In this document: positions 13,133 to 21,091 of the stretch, one piece after another
Layout: every line of letters starts with the position of its first letter
How positions within the stretch are numbered: the stretch's first letter is position 1
Source: Nocardia bhagyanarayanae
GTDB taxonomy: Bacteria; Actinomycetota; Actinomycetes; Mycobacteriales; Mycobacteriaceae
Assembly (NCBI RefSeq): GCF_006716565.1
Contig: NZ_VFPG01000001.1
Span: 2,728,001 to 2,792,000, forward strand
Length of the DNA stretch: 64,000 bases
Reading direction: 5' to 3'
Made by a program: the position numbers and the translations under genes
Notes under the pieces: generated by a model
The model's input: only the letters and a program-made list of their open reading frames with translations
Databases searched by the model: none
Told to the model about the DNA's origin: nothing

Positions 13133-13453
13133 GTGCCGTACATCATCGCTGAACCGTGCGTTGACGTGAAGGACAAGGCATGCATCGAGGAATGCCCCGT
13201 GGACTGCATCTACGAGGGTGGTCGCATGCTGTACATCCATCCGGACGAGTGCGTGGACTGTGGTGCATGTGAGCCGGTGTGCCCGGTGGAGGCGATCTTC
13301 TACGAAGACGACACGCCGGACCAGTGGAGCGGGTACGTGAACGCCAACGTCGACTTCTTCGACGAGCTGGGTTCGCCGGGCGGCGCGACCAAGGTCGGCA
13401 AGGTGGACTACGACCCGCCGTTCATCAAAGAACTTCCTCCGATGGGCGAGTGA
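13133..13453 (+). CDS. fdxC: Seven-iron ferredoxin
   Basis: A 106-residue FdxA-type ferredoxin (Rv1177 has 108). Cys9, Cys17 and Cys50 are placed as [3Fe-4S] ligands, and Cys21, Cys40, Cys43 and Cys46 (CVDCGAC) as [4Fe-4S] ligands; Cys25 is extra. It is a cytosolic electron carrier. The GTG start follows AGGAGAG at suitable distance. It directly precedes dapC with an 8-bp gap, as in M. tuberculosis, so the two are probably co-transcribed. Confidence 0.97.
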   Translation: MPYIIAEPCVDVKDKACIEECPVDCIYEGGRMLYIHPDECVDCGACEPVCPVEAIFYEDDTPDQWSGYVNANVDFFDELGSPGGATKVGKVDYDPPFIKELPPMGE

Positions 13454-13461
13454 GACCGTAA

Positions 13462-14571
13462 GTGAGTTCGCGTGGCCGGGTCAGCGCTCTGCTGCCCGAT
13501 TTTCCCTGGGACACCATCGCGTCGGTGAAGGCGAGAGCCGCGGCGCATCCCGACGGGATCGTCGATCTTTCGGTCGGCACCCCGGTAGACCCCGTCGCCC
13601 CGCTGATCAGGGCGGCGTTGAACTCGGTCGCGGAGGTGCCCGGCTACCCGACCACGCACGGCACGCCCGAGCTGCGCGCCGCCGCTGTCGACGCGCTCAA
13701 GCGCCGGTACGGGATCACCGGCCTCGATCCGGCGGCGGTGCTGCCGGTGATCGGCACCAAGGAGCTGATCGCGGGTCTGCCACGGCTGCTCGGTCTCGGC
13801 TCCGGCGATCTGGTGGTCATTCCGGAGATCGCCTACCCGACCTACGAGGTCGGCGCGCTGCTCGCGGGCGCTCAGGTGCTGCGAGCCGACGGCCTCACCC
13901 GGCTCGGTCCGCAGACGCCCGCGCTGATCTACCTCAATTCGCCGTCCAACCCGACCGGCCGGGTGCTCGGGATCGAGCACTTGCGCAAGGTCGTGTCCTT
14001 CGCGCGGGAGCGCGGCGCGATCGTCGCGTCCGACGAGTGCTACCTGGGCCTCTCCTGGGACAGCCGCCCCTACTCGATCCTCGATCCCGAGGTCTGCGAC
14101 GGCGACCACACCGGTCTGCTCGCGGTGCATTCGCTCTCGAAGACCTCGAACCTGGCCAGCTACCGCGCCGGTTTCGTGGCGGGCGATCCCGAACTGGTCG
14201 CCGAGCTGCTGGAGGTGCGCAAGCACTCGGGCATGATGGTGCCCTACCCGATCCAGGCCGCGATGACGGCCGCGCTCGGCGACGACGCGCACGAGGGCCA
14301 GCAGCGCGAACGCTACCGCGCCCGGCGCGAGCAGCTGCGAAACGCTCTGGCGGGCGCGGGTTTCCGCATCGATCATTCCGAGGCTGGTCTGTACCTGTGG
14401 TCCACGCGCGGCGAGAACTGCCGGACCACCCTGGACTGGCTTGCCGAGCGCGGCATCCTCGCCGCGCCCGGCGACTTCTACGGACCGACGGCCCGTGAGC
14501 ACGTGCGGATCGCGCTGACCGCGTCCGACGAACGCATCGCCGCCGCCGCGGAGCGCTTGCGCACCCACTGA
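13462..14571 (+). CDS. dapC: DapC, N-succinyl-LL-diaminopimelate aminotransferase
   Basis: A 369-residue class I PLP aminotransferase matching Rv1178. The PLP lysine is K227 in HSLSKTSN, the cofactor phosphate and ring contacts include YLNSPSNPTG (158-167) and SDECY (190-194), and ASYRAGF supplies the Arg. It makes N-succinyl-LL-diaminopimelate in the succinylase route to lysine and the peptidoglycan cross-linker meso-DAP. The dapD and dapE genes of the same route lie 9 kb away. The GTG start lies 8 bp after fdxC. Confidence 0.95.
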   Translation: MSSRGRVSALLPDFPWDTIASVKARAAAHPDGIVDLSVGTPVDPVAPLIRAALNSVAEVPGYPTTHGTPELRAAAVDALKRRYGITGLDPAAVLPVIGTKELIAGLPRLLGLGSGDLVVIPEIAYPTYEVGALLAGAQVLRADGLTRLGPQTPALIYLNSPSNPTGRVLGIEHLRKVVSFARERGAIVASDECYLGLSWDSRPYSILDPEVCDGDHTGLLAVHSLSKTSNLASYRAGFVAGDPELVAELLEVRKHSGMMVPYPIQAAMTAALGDDAHEGQQRERYRARREQLRNALAGAGFRIDHSEAGLYLWSTRGENCRTTLDWLAERGILAAPGDFYGPTAREHVRIALTASDERIAAAAERLRTH

Positions 14572-14645
14572 TGGTGGAGGTCGCCTGGCCGGGGCGCACC
14601 TTCGACGAGGTCCGCGACCTGTGGTGGGGGCGGGCTCCGTTCTGA
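14571..14645 (+). CDS. Possible 24-residue peptide overlapping dapC stop
   Basis: An ATG overlapping the dapC stop by one base (TGATG) opens a 24-codon frame, MVEVAWPGRTFDEVRDLWWGR..., ending at TGA 14645. The overlap and the Trp-rich sequence are suggestive, but there is no separate ribosome binding site and the length is short enough to arise by chance. It could be a coupled small protein or the degraded end of a lost gene. Confidence 0.2.
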   Translation: MVEVAWPGRTFDEVRDLWWGRAPF

Positions 14646-14704
14646 TCGGCTCCGACACGCGGAAGGGCTGGCGTCCGGACGTCGATTTGGGGCTAGCCTG
14701 AGTT

Positions 14705-16339
14705 ATGGACGCTGTCACGGTTGTCCCTACTCCGAGCAATGAGCCGGTGCACACGTATGCACCGGGGAGCCGCGAGCGCGAGCTGCTGACGGCCGAGCTG
14801 GCCGAGATCTCCGCCGAATCCGTCGACGTGCCGCTGGTCATCGGCGGCAAGCACCGGCCGGGCATCGGTGAGCGGCACGAGATCGTCGCACCGCATCGGC
14901 ATCGGCACGTACTGGGGACCTACACCGATACCACTCATTCCGAAGCACACGGCGCCATCGAGGCCGCGATCGCAGCGGCCCCGGGATGGCGCACCATGCC
15001 CTTCGACGATCGCGCCGCGATCTTCCTGCGCGCGGCCGATCTGCTGGCCGGGCCGTGGCGGGAGAAGCTGGCCGCCGCGACGATGCTCGGCCAGTCCAAG
15101 TCGGTCGCGCAGGCCGAGATCGACGCGCCCTGCGAACTGGTCGATTTCTGGCGGTTCAATGTGGCCTTCGCGCGCGACATCCTGGCCCAGCAGCCGGAGT
15201 CGAGTCCCGGCGTGTGGAACCGGATGGACTATCGGCCGCTGGAGGGGTTCGTCTACGCGATCACGCCGTTCAACTTCACCGCCATCGCGGGCAACCTGCC
15301 GACCGCGCCCGCGCTGATGGGCAACACGGTGGTGTGGAAGCCCTCGCCGACGCAGACGCTCGCGGCGTTCTACACCATGCGGCTGCTGGAGGCGGCGGGC
15401 CTGCCGCCCGGCGTGATCAACATGGTCACCGGCGACGGGATCCAGCTCTCGGAGGTGGCGCTGGCCGACCCGCGGCTGGCCGGCATCCACTTCACCGGTT
15501 CCACCCGCACCTTCCAGTCGCTGTGGCAGCAGGTCGGCGCGAATATCGGCCGCTACCATGGCTATCCGAGGCTGGTCGGAGAGACCGGCGGCAAGGACTT
15601 CATCGTCGCGCACCCGTCGGCCGATCCGGACGCCCTGCGCACCGCGCTGATCCGCGGCGCCTACGAGTATCAGGGCCAGAAGTGCTCGGCCGCCTCGCGC
15701 GCCTACATCGCGCGTTCGGTGTGGCGGACCATCGGCGACGACTTCCTCACCGCGACCGCCGAACTGACCTACGGCGACGTCGCCGACCTGTCGAACTTCG
15801 GTGGGGCGCTGATCGATCGGCGCGCCTACGACAAGAACGTCGCGGCCATCGAACGGGCCAGGGACGCGGGCGTCACCATCCCCGTCGGCGGCACCTACGA
15901 CGACAGCGAGGGCTGGTTCGTCCGCCCGACGGTCCTGCTCTCCGACGACCCGCGCGACGAGTCTTTCACCACCGAGTACTTCGGCCCGATCCTGTCGGTG
16001 CACGTCTACGACGACGCCGAACCCGGTTCGTACGCCGCGATTCTCGCCGAAGTGGAGGCGGCCGCGCCCTACGCGCTGACCGGCGCGATCTTCGCCGACG
16101 ACCGCAAGGCCGCCGAACAAGCCAGCGCCGCGTTGCGTTTCGCGGCGGGCAATTTCTACATCAACGACAAACCCACCGGCGCCGTCGTCGGTCAGCAGCC
16201 GTTCGGCGGCGCGCGCGCCTCCGGCACCGACGACAAGGCGGGCTCGCCGCTGAATCTGCTGCGCTGGACGGCGCCGCGCACCATCAAGGAGACATTCGTG
16301 CCACCGGTGCGACACCGGTACCCGCACATGGACTCGTGA
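14705..16339 (+). CDS. pruA: L-glutamate gamma-semialdehyde (1-pyrroline-5-carboxylate) dehydrogenase
   Basis: A 544-residue aldehyde dehydrogenase equal in size to RocA/PruA of M. tuberculosis (Rv1187, 543). The catalytic Cys327 is in GQKCSAASR, the general-base Glu in LVGETGGKDF, and NAD contacts are around NFTAIAGNLPTAPALMGNTVVWK-type sequence near residue 200. It oxidises the product of proline dehydrogenase to glutamate. The putB gene follows 64 bp downstream, completing the proline catabolic pair. ATG 14705 is a clear start. Confidence 0.97.
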   Translation: MDAVTVVPTPSNEPVHTYAPGSRERELLTAELAEISAESVDVPLVIGGKHRPGIGERHEIVAPHRHRHVLGTYTDTTHSEAHGAIEAAIAAAPGWRTMPFDDRAAIFLRAADLLAGPWREKLAAATMLGQSKSVAQAEIDAPCELVDFWRFNVAFARDILAQQPESSPGVWNRMDYRPLEGFVYAITPFNFTAIAGNLPTAPALMGNTVVWKPSPTQTLAAFYTMRLLEAAGLPPGVINMVTGDGIQLSEVALADPRLAGIHFTGSTRTFQSLWQQVGANIGRYHGYPRLVGETGGKDFIVAHPSADPDALRTALIRGAYEYQGQKCSAASRAYIARSVWRTIGDDFLTATAELTYGDVADLSNFGGALIDRRAYDKNVAAIERARDAGVTIPVGGTYDDSEGWFVRPTVLLSDDPRDESFTTEYFGPILSVHVYDDAEPGSYAAILAEVEAAAPYALTGAIFADDRKAAEQASAALRFAAGNFYINDKPTGAVVGQQPFGGARASGTDDKAGSPLNLLRWTAPRTIKETFVPPVRHRYPHMDS

Positions 16340-16403
16340 GACCGGCGGCGCCGACACGTCGGCCGGAAGAGGGAGGCGTGATGCGTGACATTCTCGAGGA
16401 CCG

Positions 16404-17369
16404 ATGAACCCGCTGCGCCCGGCCATTCTCGCGGCGGCCGCCTCGCCGCGGATGAAGCGCGTGCTCACCGGGACCAAGGTCACCGCCGATATCGTGCGCC
16501 GGTTCGTACCGGGTGAATCGCGGGCGGAGCTGGCGCCGGTGGTGCGTGCGCTGCTGGACAGCGGCAGGCTGATCAGCGTCGACTATCTCGGCGAGAACAC
16601 CACCGATCGAGCGCGCGCCGAAGCGACGGTCGCGGAATACCTTTCGCTGATCAACGAGCTCGCCGCGGCCGACATGGCCGTCGGATCGGACGGTGCCGCG
16701 GTGCCCGTGGAGGTGTCGGTCAAGCTGTCCGCGCTCGGGCAGGCCTTGCCGGGCGACGGTCCCGCCATCGCCACCGACAACCTGCGCGTCGTTTGCACCA
16801 AGGCCGCCGAGGCGGGCGTGTGGGTCACGGTCGACGCGGAGGACCACACGACGACCGACGCCACGCTGGCCACCGTGCGCGAGTTGCGGCCGGAATTCCC
16901 TTGGCTCGGTGCGGTTCTCCAGTCGTACCTGCACCGCACCCTGGACGACTGCGCCGAATTCGCGGGCCCGGGTTCGCGAATCCGGTTGTGCAAGGGCGCG
17001 TATCGCGAACCCGCGACGGTGGCCTATCAGCGGAACGTCGAGGTGACCGATTCCTACCTGCGCTGTCTGGAGACCCTCATGCGCGGTACGGGTTATCCGA
17101 TGGTGGCCACCCACGACCCCGCGCTCGTGCTGGCCGCCGAACGCATGGTCGCCGAAACAGGCCGGGGCACAGGCACGTTCGAGCATCAGATGCTGTACGG
17201 GGTGCGCGATGCCGAGCAGCTGCGGCTGGCGGCGGCTGGGCACGCGATGCGCGTGTACGTCCCGTACGGCGACGATTGGTACGGCTACCTGACCCGCAGG
17301 CTGGCGGAGCGACCGGCCAACCTGAGGTTCTTCCTGCGTGCGCTGGTGGGCCGTGCGGACAGAGTTTGA
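16404..17369 (+). CDS. putB: Monofunctional proline dehydrogenase
   Basis: A 321-residue FAD TIM-barrel enzyme like Rv1188 (329). The family signatures are visible: VKLSALGQ, VDAEDH, LQSYLHRTL, RLCKGAYREP and the C-terminal RVYVPYGDDWYGYLTRRLAERP. It oxidises proline to pyrroline-5-carboxylate and delivers electrons to quinones. ATG 16404 overlaps the stop of an 8-codon mini-frame (16381-16407) that has the better ribosome binding site (GAGGGAGG), so translation of putB may depend on reinitiation from it. Confidence 0.95.
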   Translation: MNPLRPAILAAAASPRMKRVLTGTKVTADIVRRFVPGESRAELAPVVRALLDSGRLISVDYLGENTTDRARAEATVAEYLSLINELAAADMAVGSDGAAVPVEVSVKLSALGQALPGDGPAIATDNLRVVCTKAAEAGVWVTVDAEDHTTTDATLATVRELRPEFPWLGAVLQSYLHRTLDDCAEFAGPGSRIRLCKGAYREPATVAYQRNVEVTDSYLRCLETLMRGTGYPMVATHDPALVLAAERMVAETGRGTGTFEHQMLYGVRDAEQLRLAAAGHAMRVYVPYGDDWYGYLTRRLAERPANLRFFLRALVGRADRV

Positions 17370-17411
17370 GGTCGGATTAGCGCACGGCCGGAGCGACGGC
17401 GGAGGTGCGCC

Positions 17412-18281
17412 TCAGACCAGCGGCTTGCCCAGCCTGCGCCGCCTGCGCAGGTCCCACAGGTAGAAGTTCATCGGAAAGAGCCTGAGCCGCTGGGGAAGCC
17501 GGCCGTGCACCGTGCCGATCGCGCGCAGCAGCAGATTCAGCGCGCGATCCTGGCGCGGTGTCCACCGCATCCCCATCTCGGCGCGCAGGTGCGGCGGCAG
17601 CAGCCCCGCGACGACGAACCGCTGCACCGGCGCGAACAAGCGCAGCGGCGGAGCGACCATCTTCAGGTCGATGAGACCGTTGAAGTAGTCGCGGGTGCGG
17701 GCGTCGATGGTCTTGGTGGCCAGGTTCGTGGTCCAGTACTCGTCGAACGCGGCGCGGTCGGCGGGCCACAGCTCCCTGCGCATCTGCAGGGTGGTGCCGA
17801 GCCGGGCGGCGTACTGGTAGAACGCGTCCGCGCTCGCCGCGTCGAGCGGGCCGTGCAGCCGTTCCTCCAGGTCCACGATGCCCCAGTACAGGCAGGCGGC
17901 CACCCACAGCTGCAGCTTGGGATCGAAGGCGTTGTACTTCACCGGGCTCTCGGCACTGGACCGGATGCTGCGGTGCGAGGTGTCGACCGCCTCGCGATAC
18001 GCGGCGCGCTCCTCCTCGGTGCCCATCAGGGCGACGGCGAGATAGGTGAGCGTCGTGCGCAGCCGCTTCCACGGGTGCAGGGTTACCTTGCCGGAGTCCA
18101 CGTTGCTCTCCAGCACGCCGTAGGCGACCGGCGTCAGGCTGAGCTGCATGATCACGTTCGCCGTGCCGCCGAGGAAGGCGGCGACGCCGCTCCAGTACTT
18201 CTCGATGTCGAAGTCCTCGGCGGTGCCGTAACGGCTGCCGGGCACCGGCTCGGGCGTCGTCGCACGAAGGGGCGCGGTCAT
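17412..18281 (-). CDS. DUF2236 (MpaB/Lcp-like) putative oxygenase, copy A
   Basis: A 289-residue protein of the oxygenase MpaB family (DUF2236), which includes the haem-dependent rubber oxygenase Lcp. The family core is the segment [18 protein letters not shown] preceded by a His in DTSHRSI, then [17 protein letters not shown]. The protein ends with a basic RRRRRLGKPLV. No signal peptide is seen. The start ATG 18281 follows GAGGACG, and the same N-terminus (MTxPLRA) occurs in copy B at 20033, which supports it over GTG 18305. The 27-bp operator lies 39 bp upstream, and a TetR gene is divergent. Substrate and haem content are unknown. Confidence 0.85.
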   Translation of the reverse strand: MTAPLRATTPEPVPGSRYGTAEDFDIEKYWSGVAAFLGGTANVIMQLSLTPVAYGVLESNVDSGKVTLHPWKRLRTTLTYLAVALMGTEEERAAYREAVDTSHRSIRSSAESPVKYNAFDPKLQLWVAACLYWGIVDLEERLHGPLDAASADAFYQYAARLGTTLQMRRELWPADRAAFDEYWTTNLATKTIDARTRDYFNGLIDLKMVAPPLRLFAPVQRFVVAGLLPPHLRAEMGMRWTPRQDRALNLLLRAIGTVHGRLPQRLRLFPMNFYLWDLRRRRRLGKPLV

Positions 18282-18319
18282 CGTCGTCCTCGTCTTTCCG
18301 TTCACCGGAGGTGAAGCGA

Positions 18320-18367
18320 TGAGAAGGTAACGTGGTCACCCTCTCATCTGAGGGCGGGTGCTGTCAA
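18320..18367 (-). promoter_or_regulatory. 27-bp operator (18320-18346) and TTGACA box before copy A
   Basis: The inverted repeat TGAGAAGG-N11-CCCTCTCA lies in the TetR/DUF2236-A intergenic region. It sits inside a longer imperfect palindrome (18318-18348, GATGAGA...TCTCATC). On the minus strand a TTGACA box (18362-18367) lies 15 bp before it, so a bound repressor would cover the -10 region. The same site with the same 11-bp spacer occurs at 20906-20932 before copy B. Most likely bound by the TetR protein at 18501. Confidence 0.75.
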
Positions 18368-18500
18368 AGGGTGTATCTCCGCATTCGCCGCTGCCATGCG
18401 GTCCGAGGGCGGCTGAGGCTGCTGTGGCGTACGGGCGGCCCGAGTGAAGGTATGCGATGCTTACGTTGTCATCGTTTCGCCGGACGATAGGGTGGGAGAT

Positions 18501-19133
18501 ATGGCGAGCTTCACCAAATTGCTGCCGCTGGTGCGCAACTCCGGCCCGGAAGACCGCAACCAGGCGCGGGTGCTCGACGCCGCCCTGGTGGCCTTTCTGG
18601 ATTTCGGCATCAAGCGCACGAGCATGGTGGAAGTGGCACGGCGGTGCGGCCTTTCACTGGCCACGCTGTATCGGCGCTTCGCCAGCAAGTCCGATCTGAT
18701 CGAGGCCGTCGCGCTGCGCCAGACGCGCGAGTTCATCGACGAGGTGGACGGCGTGCTCCAGCGGCAGGTCGACCGGGACGCCAGCGCCGAAGATCAGATC
18801 GTCGCGCTGTTCGTCGCCTTCGTGAACGGCCTGCGTGACAACCAGTTGGTGCACCGGCTGCTCGCCACTGAACCCGAGCTGGTGCTGCCGTTCCTCACCG
18901 TGAAGGGCGCGCCGATCATCGAACTCGGGCGCGACTACGTCGCCGAGTTCGTCACGCGCCTCCAGGAGGAGGGCAAACTTCCCGCGTACGATCCGGCGCC
19001 GCTGGCCGAGATGATCGCGCGCACCGCGGTGTCGCTGGCGTTGACCCCGCAGACTGTCATCCCGTTCGGTGACGACGCCGCCCTGCGCGAGTTCGCCCGC
19101 GACCACGTGGTGGTCTCTTTCCGGGTGCGCTGA
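18501..19133 (+). CDS. TetR-family transcriptional regulator
   Basis: A 210-residue regulator. The N-terminal HTH reads MVEVARRCGLSLATLYRRFASK, and the variable C-terminal ligand domain follows. ATG 18501 follows GGTGGGAG; an upstream ATG at 18444 would add 19 residues without similarity to the family start. It is divergent from DUF2236 copy A and is the only regulator close to the two oxygenase genes, both of which carry the shared 27-bp inverted repeat. The ligand is unknown, possibly a hydrophobic oxygenase substrate. Confidence 0.92.
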   Translation: MASFTKLLPLVRNSGPEDRNQARVLDAALVAFLDFGIKRTSMVEVARRCGLSLATLYRRFASKSDLIEAVALRQTREFIDEVDGVLQRQVDRDASAEDQIVALFVAFVNGLRDNQLVHRLLATEPELVLPFLTVKGAPIIELGRDYVAEFVTRLQEEGKLPAYDPAPLAEMIARTAVSLALTPQTVIPFGDDAALREFARDHVVVSFRVR

Positions 19134-19166
19134 CCGCCGGACCCAAGCGATTTCGGCTGCGCCGAC

Positions 19167-19910
19167 TCAGCGCGGAATCAGCCAGACGGGCACGCCGAGC
19201 ACATCGGCCACCACGCTCGGCAGCGCGCCGAGTACGTCGGCGGTCTGGTCGGCGGAGGTGCCCCAGGTGAGCGCCGCCACGGTGAACCCGGTTCCGTAGG
19301 AGGCCGAAGCCACCTCCGGCGCACCGAGATCCGACCATCCCCACTTGGTGCCGAGCACGCCGGGCAGGCGCGCGGTGCCCCAGTCCTGCACGGTGCCGTC
19401 GGCGGCCCTGTCGCCCGCCGTGGCCATCCATCCGAAGATCGGCGAGCCGGGATCCTGGAGTTGCTTGGCGTGCAGGAAGTCCGCCACATCGGCGCTGGTC
19501 GTGGTCGCGGTGCTCCAGTCGCCCGCGCCGGAACGGGTGTTGGTGAGGCCGTACTCGGCGGCGATGGCATCGATGGCCTGCGGGTACTTGCCTTCCATGG
19601 CGCCTGCCGCTCCGTCGTCGGAGAAGCGGATCATGCGCTCACCCCATTCGCGATCGGTCGCGGAACCGTCGCCGTGGCGCAGTGCGTAGTCGACGAGGAA
19701 GAGCTTGGAGAGGGAAAGGGCGCCGCGAATCTCGTGCTGATTCGCTGTTCCCCACGACGCGCCGACGCTCGATCGCACGGCGATCGAGGTGCGCGACGGT
19801 GTCTCCTCTCCGTTTGGCTGAGCGTTTGCGGGCGGTGTGCACAATGCTCCGGCGCCCAGGGCGTACAGCGCGCCTGCGGCGAGGGACGCGACGATCATCC
19901 GACGGATCAC
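19167..19910 (-). CDS. Secreted class A beta-lactamase-like serine hydrolase
   Basis: A 247-residue protein with a signal peptide (MIRRMIVASLAAGALYALG..., likely cleaved after ANA at residue 30). Motifs resemble a reduced class A beta-lactamase/PBP fold: S66-L-S-K69 (SxxK nucleophile and base), S97-D-D in place of SDN, a TTTSADVADFL helix, and K189-W-G in place of KTG. The altered second and third motifs argue against a classic beta-lactamase; a non-lactam esterase or a catalytically weak cell-wall protein is as likely. It lies between the two DUF2236 genes but has no copy of their operator and ends convergent with the TetR gene. Confidence 0.65.
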   Translation of the reverse strand: MIRRMIVASLAAGALYALGAGALCTPPANAQPNGEETPSRTSIAVRSSVGASWGTANQHEIRGALSLSKLFLVDYALRHGDGSATDREWGERMIRFSDDGAAGAMEGKYPQAIDAIAAEYGLTNTRSGAGDWSTATTTSADVADFLHAKQLQDPGSPIFGWMATAGDRAADGTVQDWGTARLPGVLGTKWGWSDLGAPEVASASYGTGFTVAALTWGTSADQTADVLGALPSVVADVLGVPVWLIPR

Positions 19911-20032
19911 GATTGCCTCCCGGCGTTCGACCTCCGATGATGTGCCTTCACTCAGGAGGCAAAGCGTACGCGGGTGCTCAGTTTCGGCGTGGCGTAATGA
20001 GGATGCTGTGCATTAACTGATATAAGCGCGCG

Positions 20033-20884
20033 TCAGACGAGCGGAAGTCCGAGGCGGCGGCGCAGGCGCATGTCCCAGAGGAAGGCGTTCACCGGGAAAG
20101 CCTTGACGGCTTTGGGCATCCGGCCCTCCACCGCGCCGACGGCGGTGAGCAGCCTGGCGAGGAGCCGGTCGTCGCGTTCGGTCCAGGTCATGCCCATCTG
20201 GCGGCGCAGATGCTCTGGAAGCAGCCCCGCGGTCACCCAGCGGTGCGGGCCGCCGAACGCGAGCTGGACCGGACGCGGGAACATCCGCAGGTTCACCAGG
20301 TCCCAGAAGTAGTCGCGGACCGGCGGATCGATGATGGTCGCCGCCAGATGCTCGGTCCAGTACCGATCGAACGCGGCGCGGTCGGCGGGCCACTGGCCGG
20401 GGCGCATCTGAAGGGTGGTGCCGAGACGTGCGGCGTTGCGGTAGAACGCGTCCGCCGTCGCGTCGTCCATCGGTCCGTGCATGCGCTCGTGTAGATCGCG
20501 CGCGCCCCAATACAGGCAGGCCGCCACCCAGAGCTGTAACCGGGAATCGAAGGCGTTGTACTTCACCGGACTGTTCGGGCCGGACCGAACGGTGGCGTGC
20601 GAGCGATCGACCGCCGCCCGGTAGGCGGCGCGTTCGTCGTCGGTGCCGAGCATCGCCACGGCCAGGTAGGTCAGCGTGGTGCGGGTGCGCTTCACCGGGT
20701 GCAGCGTGATCTTGCCGCTGTCGACCGTGCTCTCCAGCACGCCGTAGCCGACGGGCCGGGCGCTGAGCTGCATAATGACGTTGGCGGCGGCGCCGAAGAA
20801 GGCGGCGGAGCCGTCGAGGTGGCCGCGGATGTCGAAATCGCCGTCGGATTTCGTGGGCGCGGATGCGCGAAGGGGACTGGTCAT
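20033..20884 (-). CDS. DUF2236 (MpaB/Lcp-like) putative oxygenase, copy B
   Basis: A 283-residue paralogue of the protein at 17412-18281, matching it over the whole length ([77 protein letters not shown]). The start ATG 20884 follows GAGGAGAACG. The shared 27-bp operator is 22 bp upstream. The two copies were probably produced by duplication and kept under common control; they are separated by the TetR and hydrolase genes. A haem oxygenase-type activity is inferred from the family only. Confidence 0.85.
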   Translation of the reverse strand: MTSPLRASAPTKSDGDFDIRGHLDGSAAFFGAAANVIMQLSARPVGYGVLESTVDSGKITLHPVKRTRTTLTYLAVAMLGTDDERAAYRAAVDRSHATVRSGPNSPVKYNAFDSRLQLWVAACLYWGARDLHERMHGPMDDATADAFYRNAARLGTTLQMRPGQWPADRAAFDRYWTEHLAATIIDPPVRDYFWDLVNLRMFPRPVQLAFGGPHRWVTAGLLPEHLRRQMGMTWTERDDRLLARLLTAVGAVEGRMPKAVKAFPVNAFLWDMRLRRRLGLPLV

Positions 20885-20905
20885 CGTCGACCCCGTTCTC
20901 CTCGT

Positions 20906-20952
20906 TGAGAAGGATGTTCTATGACCTTCTCACCGCCTCTTCGGTGTGTCAA
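20906..20952 (-). promoter_or_regulatory. 27-bp operator (20906-20932) and TTGACA box before copy B
   Basis: The inverted repeat TGAGAAGG-N11-CCTTCTCA has arms identical to the 18320 site except for one base, and the same spacer length. On the minus strand TTGACA (20947-20952) precedes it by 14 bp, nearly the same as the 15 bp before copy A. The shared promoter layout makes chance similarity unlikely. Confidence 0.75.
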
Positions 20953-21091
20953 CGGTCACAGCGCGCCGACGCCGAGTCGTGACGCGCACTCCGACTCGTG
21001 GTGACCGCGACCGCGCCCGGCCGGGTGAAGGTGGCATTCGGTCGGGTCGGTCCGTGCGAGTGCGGTGGCGCGCACGCAGTAGGTTGGGCGA

